A DNA stretch of 24,151 bases from an uncultured Lachnospiraceae bacterium (GTDB taxonomy: Bacteria; Bacillota; Clostridia; Lachnospirales; Lachnospiraceae): positions 1-24,151 of the forward strand of contig CAPQSW010000044.1 in NCBI GenBank assembly GCA_948688495.1. Reading direction: 5' to 3'. The notes beneath the pieces were generated by a model, which was not told where the DNA came from, made no database searches, and saw only the letters and a list, made by a program, of their open reading frames with translations. The first letter of the stretch is position 1. Every line of letters begins with the position of its first letter. The translations under genes and the position numbers were made by a program. Positions 15,230 through 21,326 of this stretch are shown piece by piece.

Positions 15230-15288
15230 ATTCTACTGGGTAATTGTAAAGAAAGCGGTAAAGAAAACCGTAAAGAAATCGTAAAGAT
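15230..15288 (-). promoter_or_regulatory. Four direct repeats and -10 box before the BcrA-like operon
   Basis: On the minus strand TCTTTAC occurs four times (15281-15287, 15270-15276, 15258-15264, 15246-15252), at spacings of 11, 12 and 12 bp, about one helical turn. Downstream is TAGAAT (15230-15235) as a likely -10, with no consensus -35. This is the usual layout for activation by an OmpR-family regulator that binds head-to-tail, and such a regulator is encoded immediately upstream. The sites could be activating or repressing. Confidence 0.65.
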
Positions 15289-15325
15289 TACAACACGATT
15301 CAAGCACTGGAAGCACAAAACTGTC

Positions 15326-15991
15326 TCATTCCATCCGCAGCTTAAACCCGATTCCCCAGACAGCTTCTATATAATCCTTACCATTGGCCTTGCGAAGCTT
15401 CTTTCGAAGGTTGCTGACATGCATCTTCAGGGAGCTTTCCGTACAGTCCGGCGTATCCTCGCTGATGCGCTCTAACAACAGCGACTTTGTAATCACCTGC
15501 GTGGGATTTTGCATCAAAAGCTTTAGAATCGCGCACTCCGTCCTCGTCAGTTTTATTTCCCTTCCATCGATCTCTGCCATATGTGTATCTGTATGAAGCG
15601 TTATATCTTCAAATACTAAGACAGCGACGTCAGGGACCGAAGCATTATTGCGCAACTGCACGGCGATCCGTGCCAGAAGCTCCTTCGTCGAAAAGGGCTT
15701 CGTCACATAATCGGCTGCACCATCCAACAGCAAGTTTACCTTATCATCAACGTCCGCCTTAGCGCTCACCACAATCACCGGAATTCCCTTAATCTGCGGC
15801 AGCACCTCCTCACCATTAAGCCCTGGAAGCATTAAGTCAAGCAGCACCAAATCCGGCCTCGCCCCTGATAGGACGAACAACGCTTCCGTCCCTGAGTAGG
15901 CCCGTTTCACATAATAGCCTTCTTTTGTAAGGACCTCCTCAAGCATATTTCCGATATGCATATCATCATCAATAATCAGTATTTGTTTCAT
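15326..15991 (-). CDS. OmpR-family response regulator of the BcrA-like module
   Basis: A 221-residue regulator. The receiver starts with MKQILIIDDD, with phospho-acceptor D52 (LVLLDLMLP) and K98 (YVTKPF). The winged-helix domain has LTRTECAILKLLMQN and SSLKMHVSNLRKKLR. I start it at the ATG at 15989-15991, because a receiver begins with such a strand; the ATG at 16018 would add nine odd residues. The start lies inside the carbonic anhydrase gene (23-base overlap). The likely targets are the four repeats at 15246-15287, and the likely kinase is the one at 12514. Confidence 0.87.
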   Translation of the reverse strand: MKQILIIDDDMHIGNMLEEVLTKEGYYVKRAYSGTEALFVLSGARPDLVLLDLMLPGLNGEEVLPQIKGIPVIVVSAKADVDDKVNLLLDGAADYVTKPFSTKELLARIAVQLRNNASVPDVAVLVFEDITLHTDTHMAEIDGREIKLTRTECAILKLLMQNPTQVITKSLLLERISEDTPDCTESSLKMHVSNLRKKLRKANGKDYIEAVWGIGFKLRME

Positions 15992-16511
15992 GGTTTCCGT
16001 CCCCGCTAAATTTATCATATTCTGCGTACATCGCGGCTTCCTCTACATAATGCTTTGCATTATATCTGTTATTTCTGATTTCCTCCGGCGTAAGCGTGCG
16101 CTTTACCCGGGCCGGGCTTCCCATAACCAGGGAATTGTCGGGAACCACTGTTCGCTCTGTAACCAGTGCACCCGCGGCAACAACACAATTTTTCCCGATA
16201 ACGGCATCATTCATAACAATGGCGCCCATGCCAATCAGTGTATTGTCCCCCACACAGCAGCCGTGTACCACTGCATTGTGGCCAACGGTAACCTGTTCTC
16301 CGATCATGACAGTCCCTCCTTTATCCACGTGGACAACGCAGCCATCCTGGATATTGCTGCCTCTGCCTACGGTAATGGAACCTCCCTCTGCACGGATGAC
16401 CGCATGAAACCAAACACTTACCTCCTCCTTAAGCGTAACATCACCACAGACAATGGCTCCCGGTGCAAGATATACATTTTCTCCGATCAACGGTTTCTTT
16501 AACTCTATCAT
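15969..16511 (-). CDS. Gamma-class carbonic anhydrase-like hexapeptide protein
   Basis: A 180-residue left-handed beta-helix protein. Its hexapeptide pattern runs through IGENVYLAPGAIVCGDVTL and IGMGAIVMNDAVIGKNCVVAAGALV. The three zinc-binding His of the Cam/CamH-like family are H61 (VVHVD), H78 and H83 (VGHNAVVHG), with the conserved Arg in VIRAE and Gln in NIQDG. The known reaction is CO2 hydration. Proteins of this subgroup (YrdA/PaaY-like) often show weak activity or act on other substrates. The ATG follows AAAGGAG. Its end overlaps the response regulator gene, so the two are probably cotranscribed. The functional link is unclear. Confidence 0.88.
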   Translation of the reverse strand: MIELKKPLIGENVYLAPGAIVCGDVTLKEEVSVWFHAVIRAEGGSITVGRGSNIQDGCVVHVDKGGTVMIGEQVTVGHNAVVHGCCVGDNTLIGMGAIVMNDAVIGKNCVVAAGALVTERTVVPDNSLVMGSPARVKRTLTPEEIRNNRYNAKHYVEEAAMYAEYDKFSGDGNHETNTDY

Positions 16512-16705
16512 AAAACTCTCTCCTTTACGAAAACAATTTCGGATTTTAACGCAAAGTCATCACATGTTTTCCGTCATATTACACAAAATCCTTTTGGTAT
16601 TTATGTTTTTAAGAAACATTTCTTGTGCATTTCTTCTAGTTTTTTCCTATTTATAAACCTCCTGGGTCTTTAAATTTAGAAAAAACAAAAACTCCCCGCA
16701 TTCCA

Positions 16706-16734
16706 TTGACATAATTATAATCTCTCCTTATAAT
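16706..16734 (+). promoter_or_regulatory. Consensus promoter of the lysR gene
   Basis: TTGACA (16706-16711) and TATAAT (16729-16734) with 17-base spacing, about 78 bases before the start codon. A second, weaker candidate is TTACAA (16750-16755) with TATAAT (16774-16779). The -10 of the first overlaps the dyad at 16728-16761. In the 300-base gap 16512-16811 I found no convincing minus-strand promoter for the carbonic anhydrase gene. Confidence 0.7.
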
Positions 16735-16761
16735 CGTAATTAAGCCTGATTACAATTATAA
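16728..16761 (+). promoter_or_regulatory. LysR-type operator dyad
   Basis: TTATAATCGTAAT (16728-16740) and ATTACAATTATAA (16749-16761) are inverted repeats with 12 of 13 matches and an eight-base centre. The left arm covers the -10 of the lysR promoter, so binding would cause autorepression. LysR proteins usually bind such A/T-rich dyads between divergent genes; here the divergent gene is the carbonic anhydrase. Confidence 0.6.
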
Positions 16762-16811
16762 ATTGATATATTGTATAATTCAAGCATATTTATGAGATAT
16801 AGGAGGCATTT

Positions 16812-17693
16812 ATGGACATAAACTATGAACTGTACAAGGTCTTCTATCATGTGGCCGCGTCATTAAGTTTTTCCGAGGCCTCCAAGAAACTGTTTATTTC
16901 CCAGTCAGCCGTCAGCCAGTCGGTCAAGACGCTGGAACGCAGGCTGGGGCAACCTTTGTTTATCCGCAGCACGAAGAAAGTTCAGCTCACTAAAGCAGGG
17001 CAGACATTATTTAAATATGTGGAACCCGCGGTAAATCTGCTGCAAAAGGGAGAAACACAAATTTTGGACGCCAGCACATTGGGGCTTGGGCAGCTCCATA
17101 TTGGAGCGAGCGACACCATCTGCCGCTATTTCCTGATTCCCCATTTAAGGCTGTTCCATGAACAGTTTCCCGACGTACCCATTAAGGTGACAAATGCAAC
17201 CTCCCCTGGGTGCGTGGATCTTCTATCCCAGGGAAAGGTGGACTTGATTATTACAAACTATCCCAATTCCCGGCTGAATGATACCTATATCCACAAGATT
17301 ATCGCCGGCTTTCAGGATGTGTTTGTCGCAAATCCCGCTTACGTGGATTTGCCAGGTGAGGTCTCTCTTGCAGACATCAAAAACTATCCGATTTTGATGC
17401 TGGATAGGAAAAGTACCACCAGCGAATTTCTGCACAACCTGTTTTTACAGCATCAGCTGGAATTGATTCCTGAAGTGGAGCTGAGCAGCAATGATTTTCT
17501 CATTGACCTTGCCAGAATTGGCCTTGGGGTTGCCTTCATCCCTGATTATTGTCTGTCACAGGATGAAGAATTATATATTATAAGGACAAAAGAACCAATC
17601 CCAAAGAGGCAGCTAGTTGCTGCGGTTAATCCCGGCCTTCCACTCTCGAAAGCCGCGAAGGAATTTTTAGATCTCCTTCCCGGCACAGAATAA
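16812..17693 (+). CDS. LysR family transcriptional regulator
   Basis: A 293-residue regulator. The N-terminal helix-turn-helix is clear (FYHVAASLSFSEASKKLFISQSAVSQSVKTLERRLGQPLF), with the usual RSTKKVQLTKAGQTLF wing. From about 90 on, the LysR substrate-binding fold follows (QLHIGASDTICRYFLIPHL, and LARIGLGVAFIPDYCL near the end). Length is normal. The ATG follows AGGAGG. The effector is unknown. The dyad over its promoter suggests autoregulation, and the divergent carbonic anhydrase-regulator operon is the most obvious possible target. Confidence 0.9.
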   Translation: MDINYELYKVFYHVAASLSFSEASKKLFISQSAVSQSVKTLERRLGQPLFIRSTKKVQLTKAGQTLFKYVEPAVNLLQKGETQILDASTLGLGQLHIGASDTICRYFLIPHLRLFHEQFPDVPIKVTNATSPGCVDLLSQGKVDLIITNYPNSRLNDTYIHKIIAGFQDVFVANPAYVDLPGEVSLADIKNYPILMLDRKSTTSEFLHNLFLQHQLELIPEVELSSNDFLIDLARIGLGVAFIPDYCLSQDEELYIIRTKEPIPKRQLVAAVNPGLPLSKAAKEFLDLLPGTE

Positions 17694-17714
17694 CACTTAC
17701 TTTAGTAACTAGTT

Positions 17715-17741
17715 GAATACTGCCTGTATAAGACAGTATTC
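17715..17741 (+). repeat. Hairpin between lysR and the 87-aa gene
   Basis: GAATACTG (17715-17722) pairs perfectly with CAGTATTC (17734-17741) over an 11-base loop. No T-run follows, so it may be a processing site, an operator or a weak terminator rather than a strong terminator. No clear promoter was found for the downstream gene. Confidence 0.4.
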
Positions 17742-17784
17742 ACATAACCATATAGAACTTTTTCAAAGAAAGGAGATTTGTACT

Positions 17785-18048
17785 ATGAAACTTTTTAACG
17801 TAAAAAACACAGAAGAATTTTTTAAAGTTGTAGACCAGTGCAAAGGCACAGTTGAGCTGGTCTCCTCACAGGGCGACCGCCTGAACCTGAAATCCCAGCT
17901 TACAAAATATATTACCATCACAAATCTTTTCAGTGATGAGTCCATGATTAAAGAGCTGGAATTAGTAGCTTATGATCCAGAGGATGTGGAACGCTTGACA
18001 CAATACATGTTCGGCACCGACAAATTCCCTGGACCGACGACACCATAA
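17785..18048 (+). CDS. Small conserved-looking protein of unknown function (87 aa)
   Basis: The start is set by GAAAGGAG ten bases before ATG 17785; an earlier in-frame ATG at 17713 lacks a site and would begin before the hairpin. The protein reads MKLFNVKNTEEFFKVVDQCKG, then VELVSSQGDRLNLKSQL, and ends TDKFPGPTTP. It has no signal peptide or membrane span and a balanced composition. From memory, similar short proteins are common in Lachnospiraceae and sometimes carry the doubtful label polyA polymerase; no nucleotidyltransferase motif is visible here. It stands alone, followed by a good terminator, so it is probably expressed as a small monocistronic or lysR-linked transcript. Confidence 0.7.
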   Translation: MKLFNVKNTEEFFKVVDQCKGTVELVSSQGDRLNLKSQLTKYITITNLFSDESMIKELELVAYDPEDVERLTQYMFGTDKFPGPTTP

Positions 18049-18070
18049 TGGAACAGCTTTACATCCGATG

Positions 18071-18111
18071 AAAAGAGGAAAGCCTAATGTGCGGGTTTTC
18101 CTCTTTTTTTA
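18071..18111 (+). terminator. Rho-independent terminator after the 87-aa gene
   Basis: AAAAGAGGAAA (18071-18081) pairs with the TTTCCTCTTTT segment starting at 18097, extended by GCC/GGG pairing. The descending arm runs into a T-run (18104-18110). It also separates the plus-strand gene from the convergent ABC operon ending at 18159. Confidence 0.85.
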
Positions 18112-18158
18112 TATTCTGCCTTCCATTAAATTTGATAAATCCAAACCGGATTTTGCCG

Positions 18159-18929
18159 TTATAAGTTTTTCTTATTAAATGCAGCTACAGAGATAATGAT
18201 TTGTAATACGATAAGCACCACAGTGACAACAACTGCCGCCGCATAATCCCCTATATCCTTTGTGCCTGCAAGCATATCTGCCGAGTCCATAAGGCTGACC
18301 GGCAGATATTCTTTTACCGCTGGGAACATGCCAAGCAGATAGGATATAACATAAGCTATCCCCACCAAAAGTATGACTGCCCCTGAGGAATTGACAAACA
18401 CGGACGCCATGCCAAGAACAGAAATCAGCCACAAACCCAGCAGATAAAAACATATCACAGCAGAAAATACATGATATGCGGTGCTGTTATCCCAAAAGAA
18501 AGCGTTATAGGCGAACGTAATTCCATGGGAAATGAGACAGCCCAAAGTCCATACCACCATCATCACACCCATTTTCGAGATAAAAATCCTCCAACGTTTC
18601 ATCCCTTTTGTCACGACATTAATAAGTGTTCCTTTTTGATACTCCGATGTCAGAATCCCACTGAACAGAACAAGAAAAACAATCAGTGCCATCGGCATAT
18701 TTTTGAAAAACTGCATCCAGGAGGTCAGGTCATTGACTTCCATAGCAGAAACTATCATACCGCTCTCTGCAAGCTGCTCAGACATAAGCTCCATCATCCA
18801 GGGCGTAAGCTTTGCTATCGCTGGGTTCATAACGCCAAACAGACAGAACACAATGGCAAACAATAACAGTTTTCCTGTCCGAAGCTGCTCCATAAGTTCT
18901 TTCTTTGTAAAAGCAATCAATTGTCTCAT
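18159..18929 (-). CDS. ABC-2 type transporter permease
   Basis: A 256-residue permease with about six membrane segments: LLLFAIVFCLFGVMNPAIA, MPMALIVFLVLFSGIL, a cluster at about 115-200, and a last one near the C-terminus (VVVTVVLIVLQIIIS). LFSGILTSEYQKGTLINVVTKGMKRW is typical of ABC-2 permeases that export drugs or peptides. Its ATG overlaps the ATPase stop in ATGA (four bases), so the pair is translationally coupled. It is last in the XRE-PLDc_N-ATPase-permease set. The substrate is unknown. Confidence 0.87.
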   Translation of the reverse strand: MRQLIAFTKKELMEQLRTGKLLLFAIVFCLFGVMNPAIAKLTPWMMELMSEQLAESGMIVSAMEVNDLTSWMQFFKNMPMALIVFLVLFSGILTSEYQKGTLINVVTKGMKRWRIFISKMGVMMVVWTLGCLISHGITFAYNAFFWDNSTAYHVFSAVICFYLLGLWLISVLGMASVFVNSSGAVILLVGIAYVISYLLGMFPAVKEYLPVSLMDSADMLAGTKDIGDYAAAVVVTVVLIVLQIIISVAAFNKKNL

Positions 18930-19867
18930 TTTCCTGCCACCTCCAGAAACAAATCCTCCAATGTAGGTTCCAGCTGCTCCAGACGCCGGATAGAAATATG
19001 TTTCTGCAGCAAAATCCCCATAACCTCAGCCATACCCGCTTCGCTTCCAGAGGGGATTATAACTTTTGCCATACCCGCTTCACTTCCAGAGGAACTTACG
19101 TCTTTTGCCCTTTGCCCATGCACGCAATTTTCATAATTCGTAAGAAAACATTTCGCATCCTCCGGTGTGAAAAATTCGATTTCTATATCACCATTTTTGC
19201 GGATATTCCTCATTTCTTCCATATTCCCGCTAAGCGCAAGACTTCCTTCATGAAGAAATGCAATCTGGTCACAGATGCGCTCCACGTCGGAAAGGATGTG
19301 TGTGGAAAAAATAACTGTTGTATGCTCCCTGACCGAATGCAGAATATCAAGAATTTCCTTCCTCCCAACCGGGTCAAGCGCAGAAGTAGGCTCGTCACAG
19401 ATAAGCAGCCTGGGGCTGTTTAACAACGCCTGCGCAATCCCAAGCCTCTGTTTCATTCCACGGGAAAAATTGCGGATGCGCTTCTTTGTATCTCCAAGAC
19501 CAACCAGCTCTAACAATTCTGCTGACTTCTCCTTTCCCTCCTGCCGGCGCATCCCTGTAATTTCCCCACACATCATCAGGTATTCCGCTGATGTCATAAA
19601 ACCATAGAACTCTGGCACATCCGGCAGATAACCGATAAAACGGCTGGTGGTATTCTGGCCAAAAGAAACCTTTTCTTTGTTGACAAATATTTCTCCCTCA
19701 TCAATTTTTAACAGTCCAAGCACCATTTTCATGGTTGTGGTCTTCCCTGCGCCGTTTTTCCCGATAAACCCAAATACAGAATGCTCTGGTACGGAAAAGC
19801 TAAGATCATTGATTACCTTGTGGCTGCCAAAGGATTTGCTGACATGGGAAACCTGTAAAATGTCCAT
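18926..19867 (-). CDS. ABC transporter ATP-binding protein with internal duplication
   Basis: A 313-residue ATPase. Walker A is GKNGAGKT (36-43), the signature is NFSRGMKQR and Walker B is LLICDEPTSALDP, followed by the H loop in IFSTHILSD. The C-terminal regulatory tail contains a 13-residue tandem duplication, KDVSS-SGSEAGMA then KVIIP-SGSEAGMA, from two 39-bp units at 19029-19067 and 19068-19106. The gene starts directly at the stop of the PLDc_N gene (TAG then ATG, no gap). Its build is that of NatA/BcrA-like exporters. The likely partner permease is the next gene. Confidence 0.9.
   Translation of the reverse strand: MDILQVSHVSKSFGSHKVINDLSFSVPEHSVFGFIGKNGAGKTTTMKMVLGLLKIDEGEIFVNKEKVSFGQNTTSRFIGYLPDVPEFYGFMTSAEYLMMCGEITGMRRQEGKEKSAELLELVGLGDTKKRIRNFSRGMKQRLGIAQALLNSPRLLICDEPTSALDPVGRKEILDILHSVREHTTVIFSTHILSDVERICDQIAFLHEGSLALSGNMEEMRNIRKNGDIEIEFFTPEDAKCFLTNYENCVHGQRAKDVSSSGSEAGMAKVIIPSGSEAGMAEVMGILLQKHISIRRLEQLEPTLEDLFLEVAGK
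19029..19106. repeat. Two 39-bp tandem units within the ABC ATPase gene
   Basis: Unit 1 (19029-19067) and unit 2 (19068-19106) share GCCATACCCGCTTC, CTTCCAGAGG and the final CTTTT, and differ at several other positions. Thirty-nine bases keep the frame. The partial divergence shows that the duplication is not brand new. It could also be an assembly-prone spot. Confidence 0.75.
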
Positions 19868-20080
19868 CTATTCTTCCTCCCTGCCCAGTATAAAGTACAA
19901 AATCGGACCGACAAAATTCATTCCAATAATCGCAACCACAAGCCAAACCGTACGATTTCCGTATTTATAATTTTTATGAGTAAGGATGTGCCACAGCGTA
20001 TATCCGAAAAGTGCAAATTCAATGATAACCAGCGGAATTAAAAACGGCAGTATTTCCGTAATATCTATGTTCGTGTTCAT
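19868..20080 (-). CDS. PLDc_N domain membrane peptide (70 aa)
   Basis: A 70-residue protein with two membrane helices (about 10-32 and 44-65). The match to the PLDc_N domain (the two-helix N-terminus of cardiolipin synthases, with no catalytic HKD part) lies in YTLWHILTHKNYKYGNRTVWLVVAIIGMNFVGPILYFILGR. I start it at MNTNIDITE (20078-20080), with AGAGG upstream; the ATG at 20101 lacks a site. Standalone copies are common next to ABC ATPase and permease genes in Bacillota, where they may support the transporter. Its stop is next to the ATPase ATG. Confidence 0.8.
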   Translation of the reverse strand: MNTNIDITEILPFLIPLVIIEFALFGYTLWHILTHKNYKYGNRTVWLVVAIIGMNFVGPILYFILGREEE

Positions 20081-20123
20081 GCTTTTATCCTCTCTTTCCA
20101 TCCCATCGTAACGAAAGGAAACA

Positions 20124-21242
20124 TCATTTGATCTCTTTCAGTTTCTTTTTTATAACCTCAAACCCATCCTCCCCTTCCAACGCGGCAAACACCGGATTGT
20201 CAAGCGACTGCTTTGCATCTTCTAATACCAGCTGCCTGTCCCTGGGCGCATCCGCCCCGCCTTCCGCCTCCTCAAACCACGCCTCAATTTCATTAAAATA
20301 GTCATCCCCATGCAGGAGGAGAATCTCAGAAGAAAATAATTCCTTAAGGCACAAGACATAATGCTCAATACAGGCAAGAGCCTTTTGCTTTTTTCCATGC
20401 AACGCATAACACAATGCCGCCTGATACGCAAATCCGGCAATAAGATTGGGATTGAGTTTACTGAGGGCATAAACTTCGTCCACCTTCCCTATCCGCTCTA
20501 TCGTTGGCTCACAGGCGCTTAAATCGGCCATGTGCATAGAAAGATACCTTACCGCAGTCCCCACCAGGGATATAAGCGCGTTGTACATGCTGACCTGCAT
20601 AAAACTCTCTGCCTTATGTGATTCGCCTGCCATCGCATATGCCTGCATGAGAATCATCCCACTCTGCCCCATGAGCCGGTTCGGTTTTGACGCATCCTCA
20701 AGGGCGTCCATAACCTCCCTGGGCCGCCCAAGGAAGAGATTCGCCATTGCCTGCAGGACAATAACGTCGTCGGATAACCTGACATCCCGGCAGTTTACCT
20801 TAATATGTTCACACAACCCGGCTATTGATTCCAGAACTTCTTTCTGCCTCTGCTCCCCCTCTGCCAACATATAATGGTTCAGCCACAGGACGCAGATCTG
20901 AAAAAGAAAAGCGTAGCAGGAATAATATTTCTTTACATAAGCCTGCGTCTTTGCCATAACATCTTCAAAGGGGGCATTTGCAAACCCAGATGCAAACTCC
21001 TGATACAACCTGCGTATCTGTTCTTTTGACAGCTGCGGGACATACCCTATCAGTTCATCGACTGTAACGTCAAAAAATGTGGCAAGCCTTGGCAGAATCA
21101 CGATATCAGGCATACTCTGTCCTGTCTCCCATTTGGAAACTGAAGCTTTGGTGACGCCAACAAATTCAGCCAGGCGCTCCTGGGTAATTTTCTTCTCATG
21201 CCTGAGCCGCACAATATTTTCTGCAATATTTAATTTGTCCAT
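20124..21242 (-). CDS. XRE family regulator with helical (TPR-like) C-terminal part
   Basis: A 372-residue protein. Residues 1-65 are a Cro/C1-type helix-turn-helix (IAENIVRLRHEKKITQERLAEFVGVTKASVSKWETGQSMPD, then LATFFDVTVDELIGY). The rest is all helical, with repeated Ala-rich units such as AYAMAGESHKAESFM and AYQAALCYALHGKKQKALACIEHY, which looks like TPRs. This build fits a regulator that senses a peptide or partner protein. It precedes the PLDc_N and ABC genes, its likely targets. The ribosome binding site GGAGG lies 12 bases before the ATG, longer than usual. Confidence 0.88.
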   Translation of the reverse strand: MDKLNIAENIVRLRHEKKITQERLAEFVGVTKASVSKWETGQSMPDIVILPRLATFFDVTVDELIGYVPQLSKEQIRRLYQEFASGFANAPFEDVMAKTQAYVKKYYSCYAFLFQICVLWLNHYMLAEGEQRQKEVLESIAGLCEHIKVNCRDVRLSDDVIVLQAMANLFLGRPREVMDALEDASKPNRLMGQSGMILMQAYAMAGESHKAESFMQVSMYNALISLVGTAVRYLSMHMADLSACEPTIERIGKVDEVYALSKLNPNLIAGFAYQAALCYALHGKKQKALACIEHYVLCLKELFSSEILLLHGDDYFNEIEAWFEEAEGGADAPRDRQLVLEDAKQSLDNPVFAALEGEDGFEVIKKKLKEIK

Positions 21243-21267
21243 GTTCTAAAAATACCTCCATATGGAT

Positions 21268-21296
21268 AGTATACGCAGTTTTTATACAGGACACAA
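21268..21296 (-). promoter_or_regulatory. Promoter of the XRE-PLDc_N-ABC operon
   Basis: On the minus strand, TTGTGT (21291-21296) and TATACT (21268-21273) with 17-base spacing, about 25 bases before the start codon. No terminator is visible between the helicase stop (21327) and this promoter. Confidence 0.55.
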
Positions 21297-21326
21297 TGGA
21301 TTAAGCTGATACTTTACAATATAAAA

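Noticed and set aside
15990..16502. 170-residue plus-strand frame opposite the carbonic anhydrase gene
   Set aside because: Antisense shadow of a clear hexapeptide protein whose three His are in place.
16512..16811. Leader peptide or riboswitch before the carbonic anhydrase gene
   Set aside because: The only small minus-strand frame (MHKKCFLKT) has no ribosome binding site at a suitable distance, and I see no conserved riboswitch core.
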